Origin: Ooceraea biroi
Lineage: Eukaryota; Arthropoda; Insecta; Hymenoptera; Formicidae
Direction of reading: 5' to 3'
Assembly: GCF_003672135.1 (NCBI RefSeq)
Contig: NC_039516.1
Coordinates: 1,116,001-1,180,000, forward strand
DNA length: 64,000 nt
A program made the translations under genes and the position numbers. Of the stretch, positions 49,601 through 60,600 are shown one piece after another; within the stretch, counting starts at the first letter, position 1, and every line of letters begins with the position of its first letter. The notes below the pieces were generated by a model. The model searched no databases. It had not been told where the DNA came from and saw only the letters and a program-made list of their open reading frames with translations.

Positions 49601-51655
49601 TATTAAGTTTCTGTCATGAGAAATGTGTCGAAATCAAACATAAATAAGTGTTTTCTAAATGCTTTCTAAGAATAGAAAATACGGTCTCGAAAAATTGAGC
49701 GAGAGGAAAAATCTAGGCGCATGCACGTGCAAGAGCATTTTACCTGCTGATACACTTACAAAAATAGATGCCAAATACGCAACAGTGTTTTCTAAGTACG
49801 CAATAGCATTTTGGCAGCGGATCAGGTCATACAGTTTCTTTCTAGAGTGAATCAAATCGTTGCCAGTGCTATTACGAAAAGTCAGCGTAAATAAATCCTC
49901 TTCTCCGAAGGCACGTTAAGGTGTTAACCATTTTTGGTATTATAATGCTATATTAAATATCTTAACACAAGTTTTATCTTCGTCACGAAATATCGTCGCA
50001 AAATACTCGGAATGCGCTGAATAGCACTCGTTTCATTGCCAAGAAACACTTAAACATCATTTTCTGATACCGTACAACGTCGTACAATGCCGTACGAGCC
50101 CAGTTAACAAGCCGATACTATAAAGTTACCAGAGACACAATAATCACAAGTGTGATCATGTACAAACGAACGTGTGCACACGAGTGAGACTACGAATCAA
50201 CTTCGCGATATTTTTAAGTGCGTTAAATAGGTCCATGCAACCGAGCACTGCGTAATTAGCATCGCGACGACAAAGCTGTGCACAGAGTTCTTTATCAGCA
50301 TGACGAGAAACTGCAAGAATTGCACGTTTGACCACTTGGAATTACCGTTTTTCTTTTTTCTTTCTTGACACTCAGGTTCAACACTAGTCTTGAACAAATC
50401 AGATACGTCTTGCCTGATATTCAACGATTTAATTGCGTTGCATGAAGTGAAACGGGTTAAAGATGCCGAGAGAATCGAGCTTCCTCCTATTTCACGTTCT
50501 TGAACATTAGTTTCGCACTTAGTCATCTTGCGCTTAACCCATCGCTTGTCAGGATTATTAAACGTGCTTGGAAGACGGTCCTGGTACGTCGTCCAAGCAA
50601 AACTCTGCTCGACGCGTTACGACGCCCCGTCGAAGCCTCGACGAGGTTGACCCTGACCTATCCCACGTGGAAATGTCGTAAAAGTCTCGTACGGGCTGCG
50701 AAAGTCGGCCTATAGACTCGATACATAGTAACGTCTTCTATCATTCTCTCGCTTCCTCTTTCACTTCGTCTCTTTTCCTCGTCTTCATGGACAAGAGGCG
50801 TTTACGCGCCATGTAAAACTCGTGTAGGCTTGCGCTCGCAAAATGGATAATTGCGGTTTTTCGACGACGGCAACGTACCGCATCTATCGGCATCGAGAAC
50901 TCGTTCGAGAGCGTTACGCAGTTTAATCCTAACATTTTAGTGAACAACAGAGAATTCCAATCGAGAAACAAGAGAGAAATGAATAATATTTCAATAAAAT
51001 CTCAACATCTAAGCTAACGTGAGATGTGTCGACTAATTCTGACCAGATTTAGAGTCTACAATTGTTCTAGAAGGATTTAAAGACACTTTATACGGGGTAT
51101 CCGACATCCAAATCTTTTATTTACGAACAGTTCCATCGACTCAGACTCGACTGAATCGAATTAGATTGCTCATTTCTCAAAAATCTCTTTCATCTCATTC
51201 ACTTACCTTTTCAGACTGGCATGCTTCGCGCCGTTCAGGATCTTGTTCTTACGCTCGCTGCCGGCGGTGCTGGCGTCGCTATCGATGCTGTAGAGGCTGT
51301 CGTCCTTGGTGACCCTGTTGGCATTGTGCAGGGTCGATTTTCTCGTGGTGGCGGCGGTGCCGTTGTGCTTCGGGCTCTCGATCGGTCGTGAATCCCGCTG
51401 CTGTGGACTCGAGAAAGTCTGCGGTGAACCATGCCGAGCGGTAAGATCACCGCTGGCCGGTTCCTCGATTCTGGTGGAGACGATCATCGCTCTAGTCGCG
51501 TCCGCGTACTTCCTGGGCGACGTGCTCACCACGGTGGTGCTCTTCTGCAGCTTGCCAGCCACGCGATAATTGTTCTGTTGGCTGCTGGGCTCTCCGGGCG
51601 GTGGCTTGTCCTCCGTTGGCAACATGTACGACAACATCGTTCCTTTTTCCTTCAC
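21098..51655 (-). CDS. CaaX-box membrane-anchored protein, paralemmin-like (N-terminus outside or not found)
   Basis: Five minus-strand exons join in frame: 51655-51207, 46846-46706, 35008-34823, 21722-21437 and 21226-21098. They sum to 1191 nt, that is 396 residues plus stop, with matching phases (2,2,2,0) and GT/AG introns of 4.4, 11.7, 13.1 and 0.2 kb. The first exon starts in phase 0 at an acceptor (tgtatccag), so more N-terminal exons exist. The product is mostly disordered, rich in Pro, Ser and Thr, with an acidic patch (VYETPVQEEPEINHF) and a conserved-looking DGDLSREADEIVELIKGG. It ends KKKPKCKCCVLQ-stop. CVLQ is a CaaX prenylation box, and the preceding Cys residues and lysines are the usual palmitoylation/basic anchor. 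This tail and layout resemble vertebrate paralemmins (ending KCKCCSIM), which shape plasma membranes. The family name is an inference; the diagnostic N-terminal coiled coil was not seen. Confidence 0.75.
22887..23077. mobile_element. TA-flanked MITE with inverted termini
   Basis: Termini ttgggttgtaacatatattc and the reverse complement of the right end, ttgaattgtaacatgtattt, continue to a shared cccgtttt. About 27 of 31 bases match. TA dinucleotides flank both ends (22885-22886, 23078-23079), as expected for Tc1/mariner insertions. The centre is AT-rich with an internal palindrome (ataaatctatattataatat and its complement). Confidence 0.65.
24231..24281. repeat. TCTGATTCTG tandem repeat
   Basis: Repeated tctgattctg/tctgtctg units with small changes. 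Confidence 0.75.
25268..25341 (-). CDS. Alternative first exon of the CaaX gene (short isoform)
   Basis: A minus-strand ATG at 25341 opens MTTTHGGHMYYVIKVPKD then TTDCNE and ends with a donor (gag-ag|gtaatgg) in phase 2, exactly the phase of the exon at 34823. Spliced to 21722 it gives an intact 162-residue protein carrying the READEIVEL segment and the CaaX tail but none of the upstream exons. No acceptor in the right frame precedes the ATG, which favours a separate promoter over a cassette exon. The sequence upstream on the minus strand (25342-25760) is GC- and CT/GA-rich, as at a promoter. Confidence 0.6.
25342..25760 (-). promoter_or_regulatory. Probable promoter/5' UTR of the short isoform
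   Basis: This is a CpG-rich block with long pyrimidine tracts on the plus strand (25660-25750, purine-rich on the transcribed minus strand; GAGA-like), directly upstream of the short-isoform ATG. No TATA box is visible. The assignment follows from position and composition only. Confidence 0.35.
26718..26893 (+). mobile_element. Mariner-derived non-autonomous element, copy A
   Basis: Left end ggtcaatcaagaagtttggt and right end ...aatcgaactttttagctgat form degenerate inverted repeats. Near the right end GATGGTGATTACTTGGTTGA reads DGDYLVDE-stop, which looks like the tail of a mariner transposase, followed by a short 3' segment and the terminus. This suggests an internally deleted mariner. It is related, in opposite orientation, to 54491-54694. 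Confidence 0.6.
31621..31684. repeat. (GA)n microsatellite
   Basis: About 19 GA units, then GGAAGAGAGAAAG-type decay; potential GAGA-factor sites. Confidence 0.9.
32297..32394. repeat. (GGT)n/(GGC)n triplet repeat
   Basis: Runs of GTG, GGC and GCT units. In the plus frame they encode Gly-rich peptide, in the minus frame poly-Pro. Confidence 0.85.
40166..40188. repeat. (TG)n(CG)n compound microsatellite
   Basis: TGGTGTGTG followed by seven CG units. Confidence 0.85.
42215..42372. mobile_element. MITE with about 40-bp terminal inverted repeats
   Basis: Left end ggccggtattcatggtctgg and reverse complement of the right end ggcggtattcatagtccatt, both continuing to a shared gtcttaa, form imperfect inverted repeats of about 40 bases around an AT-rich centre of about 70 bases. 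No coding capacity. Confidence 0.7.
43460..43698. mobile_element. Candidate TIR element, 239 bp
   Basis: Left end tacagagtgtttggtaattg and reverse complement of the right end tacagggtgttcggaaaggt match over about the first 16 bases. Its outermost bases resemble those of 19538-19808. A TATA-like cctataaattcc at 43618-43629 lies inside it, just before the GC-rich island. Confidence 0.45.
43699..44490. promoter_or_regulatory. GC-rich CpG-dense island
   Basis: A sharply bounded GC-rich block with long open frames on both strands (190 codons plus, 213 codons minus) that are Arg/Ser-rich and motif-free, so probably non-coding. Position inside the CaaX gene makes an additional promoter or 5' exon plausible but unproven. 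Confidence 0.35.
45521..45693 (+). repeat. Duplicated segment, copy 1
   Basis: It shares with 50389-50542 a string of conserved blocks (gaacaaatcag, ctgatattc, attgcgttgcatgaa, aaacgggttaaa, gagagaatcgagc, tcttgcgctta). The central 60 bases (45588-45647) match at 54 of 60 positions. Confidence 0.75.
48893..49137 (-). other. Unplaced open frame, possible cassette exon
   Basis: An 80-codon minus-strand frame contains RFLTDQELIDSTIRYDAG and RFSWIRSDSEVNLEPNRLEA with ordinary amino-acid balance, and ends in a TAA after TPTHPNP. Good acceptor and donor sites were not found, and the opposite strand is also open. Function unknown. Confidence 0.2.
50389..50542 (+). repeat. Duplicated segment, copy 2
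   Basis: Direct-orientation relative of 45521-45693, about 4.85 kb away. The central 60 bases (50438-50497) differ from copy 1 by six substitutions and no indels. Confidence 0.75.
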
Positions 51656-52504
51656 CTGGATACAGGACAGAGACGGATCATTCAGTAGGATCGCCGGAGA
51701 AAAAGGGAGTCATTAACCGATGGACAGCGCGACGGTGAGAAAAATGCGACGCGACAGAGAAAAGATCAATCGAGGGTCGTCGGAAACCGGTAGAAAAAGC
51801 GTACCGTTCACGCTAAGAAGAGCGTGACGGGAAGCTGATTGGCTAATGCTCCGAGAGACGTAATTAGAAATTGATAAATAATATATTGCTCGGAATAATC
51901 GGGAGAACTTTGAATTCCGCGGCTTAAGTGCTTAATGTTAGCGATTAAGGAGTCTGTGGAACATTATTGTTACGTACATTTATTTCAGATCAAATTTATG
52001 TTTTGTAAATTTTTCATGATGTAATTAAACAATCGTGTACGAATGAATTATGTCTAAAAAAACACGTAAATGATGTAGAAAGAGCTACGTTGCGAAATCA
52101 AAACTGATTAGAGATGTCAGACTTCACTGTGAAAAATCGAGAGATACAAAGTCTTTTATTACAGTCGTAGTCTTTACACCTTCTACGTAATCTGATAAAT
52201 TATGAAAAAATACCATTATAAAAAGTTACTCAAAAATGAGCCATCGGCTGATAGTTTTGTTGAGCGTACGATGGAAATAGCGAACAATAGTAAGCATTGT
52301 TTCTCGGATATTAAAAAGATTAAGCCGACGCAGTTCGATATCCAGTAACGGTCGAGCGATTTTATGAAGTCACGCGTGTCGCGGCGCCTATAGACCGCGT
52401 ATAGCATGGAGCACTATTATTAGCGCGATAAGTCAACCGTCTCTTGTCAAACCGGCGCGACGTGTCCCTGGCCGCATCGTACGCGAGTTTTTCCCGGTCG
52501 TGCG

Positions 52505-52543
52505 TCATCATCATCATTATCATCATCCTCGTCGTCATCATCC
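52505..52543. repeat. (ATC)n/(GTC)n triplet repeat
   Basis: Runs of ATC broken by CTC and GTC; a chance plus frame across it gives poly-Ile. Confidence 0.8.
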
Positions 52544-52646
52544 AGAGTAACTGTATCTGGCCGGCGACATTAGAGGCCCACGATCAATCGATGCGAAAGC
52601 GGTGCTCGCGAACGAAACGATCCGCTTTAAACGCGTTTACATATGG

Positions 52647-52940
52647 TCACTGACTGACATAGACCCGACGCCGTATCCTGTCTTTAGGCGCCGCTGCCGT
52701 GTCTTTGACGACAAAGACCGCGCGCGATGTGCTATGTAAAAACGGAGAACGATGCAGGGTGCCGAATTGGATGAGGCCTGAACCCTCACTGGCCACGCAG
52801 ACCTCGGGGATGGAAATTTTGAAATGGAGACGTCGATGCGCGAGGATTGCGAGCACTTTGATCAAGACACATTTGCATCCTTGAAACACGATGACGACGA
52901 GGAAAACGAATAATGCCGCAGAGCGTCGTGTTACATGCAC
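52647..52940 (-). other. Small open frame with signal-peptide-like start
   Basis: The minus-strand ATG at 52940 opens MHVTRRSAALFVFLVVIVFQ followed by GCKC. This is a textbook signal-peptide shape: basic n-region, long hydrophobic core, small residue then Cys. The frame continues for 97 codons and contains a donor-like GCCA|gtgagg at about 52786. No mature-peptide motif is recognised, so it may be a chance frame. Confidence 0.25.
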
Positions 52941-54490
52941 CGTCAGTCACTTTGTAATGGCAGGATTGAGGAATGAGGATTGGCTTTGTTGAAAAATTCC
53001 TGCACAAAGACTCCAAAAAGTGTTGCGGAATTCGCTTCGCGGATTTTCCTTGCCAGATATCGTTCTCCATTCATCAGTGCCTATAGGGTTACGTTCCGCG
53101 GTGTCTATCACTCGTACACGAGGCATCACGCATCGGCGATCATTTCATTGCTGCCGGTCGTAAAGTCAAGTCTCAGTTCACGGTCAGCTGCTGTTTCCGC
53201 GCGCGCGCGTGAGAAATGCGTGTGATTTCGCACGTTGACTCATTAGCGTATGCACGCGCGTCGCCGTGAGCCGATGTTTCTGGCGCGACTTCTGCTCCTG
53301 CGACTCGCTCCGAATCACACGCGCAATTGCGCTTGAAGCTTGAAGTATCAGACGCATTAGAAATTCTAGTTATTGCTGATTGAAGATTGGAATTTGAATC
53401 ATCAGTGAACTATCAGCCGCTAGTTTTAGTTGCTCAAATCCGATTTCCAAGTCACAAATCCCAGTCACTAAATACGTAGCGTGATACCGGCTTAATCTAG
53501 GCGCATCGACCTCCGTATCGATACACTCATTCTACATTCTCGTTCGTCGTCTTTGTATTTGAGGGACAATTGAAACCGCGAAGACCACCGTGTCGCGATG
53601 ACTCCTAGCGACAAGCTGTAACGCCGACGAGGCCGCCGCAGGTATATGTTGTATTTTACACTTTGCGAATTACTTCGGATGTAGCTGCGAGCACTTCCGC
53701 CGTTACCTCCGCCAGCGGAGGACAGCCAGGACGGAAGGAACGTTCGCCAGTAGAGAACGCCGCGCTGCAACTGAGCGCGACGCAAAAGCGAGGCAAAGGT
53801 TACGAACGGATGGCTGACTATAGCTATACCTACTCTACTCTCTGCTCTAGACGCTCTCCGATCTAGACGCCCTATGCCACGACGGCTGGCTCCGGCCTGG
53901 CAGCGTATATCAATTCGGAGGCTGCATCGTTCTCCCGAGACGCATGCATCTTGCAGCATGCCACCGACCAGCCGCTCGTTTCTCCTTTTAGGATATCCCG
54001 CGAACTCACGTGAATTCGGATTTCCACCCGCTTGAGATGGCCAGTTCCCACGCGAACATGCACTTGGTCATTTGACGTGGGAAAACGACGAAGGGAGCAA
54101 GCGTTGCTTTTTCTAGCCGCGCGAAAGTGCTCGACTCCGATAAAAAGCGGTAAATCGAGAATTGCTATAATAATCGAGTGATCGGAACGCCCCGCGTCAA
54201 TCTGTGGAGCAGTTCTGCACGCTGCTAATTGCTTCCTCCGGGAAAAGCGCTTTCTCCGTGTTTCATGGATCAAATACTGAGAATCACCGTTACGTAATAT
54301 ATTTGATAATGATATTTGGAGTACTTGACAAGTTTTAATTGCATGTTTTTTAATTGCATTTCGTAACAATTAGTTATGGATAGGAAATTGATGATTTTTT
54401 TTTAAAGTGATGGTACTATCGTTATTCTTGGAGTATCTATGTCTTATTTATACTATTATGAATATAAATAAGCTCGATAATTATTATATA

Positions 54491-54694
54491 GCGCCAGTTT
54501 AAAAAGTTCGATTTTTGCGTCAAGGTTTATTTTATTGCAGTAAAAACAAATTACTCATCAACCAAGTAATCCATCATTATCTATGATTAGATATTATTGT
54601 TTAATATAGATATCATGAACATTATAGCCTGTGTTACACATATGTGGCGTATTACTCGTACACGTATGAATCGAACCGAACTTTTTCGCTGGCA
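54491..54694 (-). mobile_element. Mariner-derived non-autonomous element, copy B
   Basis: The termini gcgccagtttaaaaagttcg and, as reverse complement of the right end, tgccagcgaaaaagttcggt are imperfect inverted repeats. Internally it shares attacttggttgatga and gacgcaaaaatcgaactttt with copy A at 26718-26893 in reverse orientation. The transposase tail is frameshifted here. Confidence 0.65.
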
Positions 54695-57600
54695 ACATAT
54701 TACTCTGCAATATAAATTTTCGCTGATGTAGAACGCGCTTATCCCGCGGCAGCCTATACACGGAAGAGGATGTGTTCAAGAATACGCCCTCTAATCTCTG
54801 CCGTCTCGCCAATTTGCGACATTTCTCGAGGTCTTGCGCGGAACCGAAACGCTCGATCGCTTCGCGCGTGCAGTTAAACTACAGGTGCTACCATGAACTT
54901 ACGGTGGTACCGTGGCAGCCGGCGGCCGCGGTAGTCATTCAACCTGCTCCTTTCCCATGCAAACCCCCGTCTGGTTTAAAGAACCCTGGAGCCCTTCCGT
55001 GCGTGAAGAATTTCACGGCTGAATCGGCTCCCATCCGCTCCCGTTACGCGACTTTGCGAACACCGGAACGAACTCGGTTTTCCTTCGGCAAATCACGGTC
55101 ACGGATATTTCGAGGCTGCGCTCGCAGCTGTTTCTAAGACAAGCTTGCGGCCAGTTAACCCTTTAACCGACTTTGTTCGTTTTGTAGTTCTTATAACGTT
55201 GAATGAGACTTTTGGACATACTCACTTTTACACCAAAAAGTATTCGAGGCAAAAATATCCGTAGTGTCCTCCTGATAGAGTAGCATCGGGACCACCTGAA
55301 ACACAAATTTGTAAGTAATGTAAATGTTGAATATCTTACATTCATGTTTCCGATAAATAATTTATCAAATATATATACTATAAAATATTTGCAGATAATT
55401 GTTATATTCTCGATCTAAAATTCATCGCTTTATCTTTCCCATCGTTATAAGTGCCATTACAAAGTTCGTTCAGCTTTACTTCATCAGTTTAATTTCAAAA
55501 TATGCTTCGCAAAGGCCGACTTAGGGCGATACTTTGAAGAACAGCTTGTGCTATACACAACTACTAACTCATCTCAAGTCCTGTGAATACCGTCTATGGT
55601 CTAAAAAAGCTGAAGAGTTAGATATTAGTCTAGAAACGACGAAGAGCGTCCTCTGAGCAGCCTATTACCTCGGGAACGAAGAGAACGTTTACGACGGCGC
55701 GAAGCGGGACGATGGGTTTTTTCTCGCTCGAACCGGGAAAAAGCGAGGGAAACCAGGAGAGGAAACGATCTCGTCTCTCGCTTGAATGGGCACCTGTTTT
55801 CGCGGACAGGTGACATCACGCACACGCGGGCGTGAGAACCCGAGGACGCACGAGTCGAGGGCAATGACTTCTGGAATACCGACACGCTCCGAGTTGTGTA
55901 TAATGAGATTCTTCTCCAAACAGGAAGAGCCAGAGATTCAACGAAGACAACTGCTACGATTGTACGAAACGAGTTTGGGAGCTGAATGAAATCATTCGAA
56001 TATTTTCGCACTTCGCCGTTGCACAATCGTGCAACAACATTCGATGTGACTACGAGACGCGATTTCAAACACGGGAAATTGATATCGCACGCAATAACCC
56101 GGTAACAGCAGGGTTTATAAAGCAAGAGTCTAACGAGCGCCGATATCTCAAAGGCTGCATGTGATAAAGAAACCTATACGCAGCATGGGGTCATCTCGAA
56201 TCTTACGGTGCGTCGAAAAGAATTAAGAGAGTCCGGCTTATCCGTTCGATTACTCTGCGGACAACCGTCCCATGATAACTCGATTATGCTTATCACATGT
56301 GTGAGTCATCTTGCTTCGCAACCGCCAAGGCCGTATGAAGGCAAATACGCCAAGCGTATTTTTCGCTCGCACGACAAATGGTCATTGGCTATCGCCGCCC
56401 GAGCTTCTAGGAGGCCAAGAGAAACTTGCAGGTACGTAACGATTCATCGTGTGCTATCGAGATTTCCATGAATGCCATCAACGGCTACAACAATGAATGG
56501 ATACTGCTTGAAATAAGATTAAGGCGAGCTTTCTGCCTTCTTCCTACCCTCGTGGATACGAATAAATATGAATGTAGTCAGTAATGAGACATTCTCGTAA
56601 GTAATTTGTGCAGATTTGCATCTAATATTTCATATAAATCGATAAAATTATCGCGATAAAGATGCATCATTCGTAATTATTATATGAGAAAATTCTTAAA
56701 GCAAAGAATTAACGCTTTGATTTGGAAAATTCATCTAATGAAGTAATGAGTAATCCGAAATCACTTATTATAGTATATACAATTACATATATTTATAGAT
56801 TATATTAGATTGATCGTTTCGAGCCCGTTTTTTCATCATTCGCTTCATATAAATGCGGTTAGACGATGCGAGAATTAAGTAGTACGACAACAAATTATGC
56901 ACAACGATGGCCGTCGGTTCCGCCGCGCGCGATTACGGCGCAATGATGCAATGCGCTTGAGTGTGTCGGGGTGCTAAATTGATAAATTTGCATGCTCCAC
57001 CGCCATCCTCCGTCGCACTCGCATGCGATGCACTGCATCCTCGTGCTGTACGATCGAAACGGGCTTTGCCTCAAGAGCGAAATAAATCCTGCCGCTCGCA
57101 TAATGCGGACGGAACAGACGACTCGCGATAAATCCAACCTTTCGGGTATTCGAAATGTTAATGCAATCGAGCATACTTAAAATGGATGCACAATGAAGTG
57201 CATCAGTTGAAGTCAAACGGCACGGGATTTTTATCCACTGTGCTTTTTGTAAAAAAAAATATAACTTCATCTGATTTTGCGAAAAACGTAATCGAACGTA
57301 CGAAAAATTTAAGTCAAGAACAAAGTAAAAAACAAGTTCAAGCTAAATTCAACCGAAGAATTAAAGTACGTGTCTTATCAACATTTTGTTTTTTTATAAA
57401 GTAAAAATTTTGCTAATTTGCTAATTTGAAATGTATTTTCCCTTATTGAAGAGAGGAAATTTGTTACAATACAATTTTATAATCAATATTGTAGTAACTT
57501 TTTGTCACAATATTATAAAGATTCAGTGATAAGAATCTATTCTCAGCAGAATTTGACAACATTTTACGACGCCGTGATCTTCCTCGGGACGATTATAGTT

Positions 57601-60600
57601 AGGATGAATACGAGGGGCTGACGTATGCGAAGCGATCGTTGAATGACATCATCGACTACCGTGCTCGACGAGGAACGTTTACCCAAATGTTTGCCTCGCT
57701 GCCAGATGCTCCCTGCGTATTTTTATCGGTCAGAAAAGCAACGCGCAAATATCACGGATACCGTGATTATTGTCGCAAGCTTTAATCCACGTCCATCAAC
57801 GGTGTATCCTTAATCCTATAGTCTCGCTCGTCGAAACTGTCTCTTGAGATTATCGTTTGAGTGTCACCGAGTCGCACTCGAGCGAAAATATCGCAAAGCT
57901 AGTCTGCGAGTGAAATCATCGGCAAGGGTTAAAACACCGTTCCTGCAACCATTATGTTTCTGCTCACGAACGCGATTTCACGATACATGCATTGAAAACG
58001 GATGACGTCATCGCGATGATGTCAACATCTGATTACGTGATCGCTCAATCTTTTCTTCCGCCTTCGCTTTTCGACGTGTACACGTGCGGCAAATGAAACA
58101 GACGATCAATCGTAAATTATTCAAAATTTGACATAAACGTGTAAATTTGAAAAATTTGCACGTTTATATATAACATTATTAGATTTTTATTTTAGTTTAA
58201 AAATTTTTAGAGAATTTATAGGATATATTTTTCGCACGATTATTGCGCGAATTCATGAGCTTAATCGGGTTATTTTTCAATTAGAAGCGATATATTATAC
58301 ATATGTAATCCTACACGTGTAATTAAAAATGAGCAAATACGAATTAATGTGCCCGTACGTAAACGCGAGTAAAGTGTGATGCATCCGTGACACAAATACA
58401 ACGGTACGCTTTAATAGATATTCGCGACAAATTGCTCGCCTTGCCCAGAGATCACGAGGAAGCATTTTTAAATGCCGAGTTGACTCATCTTCTCCGCAGT
58501 TAAGAGGTAAAATAAATTACCAGGTAATGTAAACTGTGAAATAGAAATTCCGTGAGATAGGCCCACCTACGCTCGTTCCTCTTCGAACTCGGGCTTGCCC
58601 CGTTGAAATACCCGGTGAAACACTATTCTTTGTGCAGGACAGGGTATATATTTACGCATACTGGTGCACCTATGCACGCACTTCCGCTCGGGCGTACGTA
58701 TCATATATTTCCAAGCAGAAAGTTGATTCACGGCCCGACCAGTCCAGGAATAGTCAATCACTATAAAGCCGTTGCATGCGTAGGAAGGGCCAGTCGGCCA
58801 GTTCGCCCGGCTTTCATCGCTGGTCCTGTGTCGAGAAAACCGACGTTTACTGCTATACAGAGAGAGCCTAGACGCGAGAGCGAACGAGCCAACTCTCGTC
58901 AGAAACCACGTTATATTATCGACGGCCTCCACGATCCAATTATCCTGCCATCTAATCTAATCCGACACGGTAATTACAACGAGTCGTCCTGCCGGCGCTC
59001 GTTGTCCCTCGCTGTCTCGAAGCAAGAAAACGCTTGCGACGTCTTGCTGTGCAGGGTGCTTTATAAGGTTCGCTTCGAATCGTCGCTGGATGAACGCTCG
59101 CGCTGATGACTACGGGCAGTCGAGCTTTTTCTGAAAGTTTCGTTGGTCGTCGAGAGACAGCCGATTAAGCGACGTGTAATATAAACGGACGTTGAAAGTT
59201 TGCTCAGTTGGGTAAACGCGAACGAACAGGCAGTTAGGTCCTCGACAACGACGGTTATGACGACGACGACGAGGATAAGCCGACAATGCTAGATAGATTT
59301 TGCTTAGATTTTGCTTCTAAATTTAATTTGACCTTTAACCGTTAAACCATGCACTTCGTGTTAGATACAAAGACAAGGCGTGACGAGAGTCAATTAGGAT
59401 GCCGGATTATATAGCTCGCGATCGATGAAAAGGTCGGTGAAGTGCAGAAACGCCATACATTAATTTACGCTGCCAATTAATTCCTCATCTAGTCTTGACA
59501 TCAACTTCACTTAATTAGACATCCGCCAGTAATTAACGTCGGAGTGAATCCTGTCGCAAGTAAACAGTAATGACACCCAAGACGAGAAAAAGCGGTGTTT
59601 CCTTTGCACTTAGAGATAATTAAAAACTAGAACGAAATAATCCTCGATTATACGTCCGTCTGTTCCGCTATTTCTCTCTTTCTCTCTCTGTCTCCTCTTT
59701 CTCGGTCATAGCTTCCGGCACGAGTCGGTAACGTTACCTCGCGACGCGATTTCCGGCGGCGTGACTTCCTGTTGGAGTAAAACGCGGACTCCGCGTTAGA
59801 TTTCTATGGGGCCCGCGGCTTTTAAACTCGCGCGCGCGAACCGATGCCGTTACTCATATCTTCCTTGTCGTTCCCGTTAATAGAACAGAGCGTTGCATTG
59901 GTGGTGCCCGAAGGAGCGAGCTTTATAAAGGCATTCGAGAGCTCGCCTCATAGAGCGCTAATTGAAGCAATAAAGCAATTAGAGCAATTAGCTATTTATA
60001 AAGTGTTTATCATTTGTGTTTCGTTACTTCTCGTTAACCTGCTATTTAGGACTGGGTAGATGCGTTTGGTATACGATAAGCACGTTTCTATTCCTAAAGA
60101 TTTGAACTTTGCCGAAGCACCGGTTATGCGTTGGCGGCGGAAGCTCGGAAATTGACTTTAACAACGTCGTTGTCACGCGAATTCGCATCGGCAAGCGACG
60201 TGCCGGCGCGATGCCTCTCGGATTTATAGATAGATCTACCGATAAATATCATGAACGCGTAAATGCTGATTGTTGGATCCCTCCGTGTGCATCTATGACC
60301 GCAAAATTCCACGGATGCAGGTATCGGGTTGCACGATACCCGCGAACCTTAAAGTTCATGAACACTTGTATTCTATGATGCAGAAATCTGTGGGTGTATG
60401 GTCTTTATATTTTCCGCTGCAAATCCTACTCAGGGTTATCAGATTGCGAGGTTGCTTGGCATTAACGTAATAAAAATAGGACAGGACGAATATAAAATTA
60501 ATCCGACACACGAGATGAGAAATCCGATACCTGCCAGCTGAAAATACGACTCGGTTTTACATCAATTTCTTTTTCCTCTGATCTTGTTGGACTTTTTAAA

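Larger units (their letters stand above)
46847..51206 (-). other. 4.4-kb intron of the CaaX gene
   Basis: It contains copy 2 of the duplicated segment and an unplaced open frame at 48893-49137 (minus). Otherwise it is AT-rich with nothing recognised. Two short transposon-end-like strings (cggacaccccgta near 47130 and tacggggtatccgac near 51094) lack partners. Confidence 0.6.

Noticed and set aside
47127..51110. A 4-kb transposon bounded by cggacaccccgta and tacggggtatccg
   Set aside because: The two strings are in opposite orientation, but the interval contains no transposase and overlaps the host intron with its own duplicated segment; they are more likely unrelated scraps.
52786..52850. 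Glycoprotein hormone alpha-type KISIP motif in the small secreted frame
   Set aside because: HFKISIPEVC superficially recalls that family, but the cysteine-knot spacing on either side is absent.
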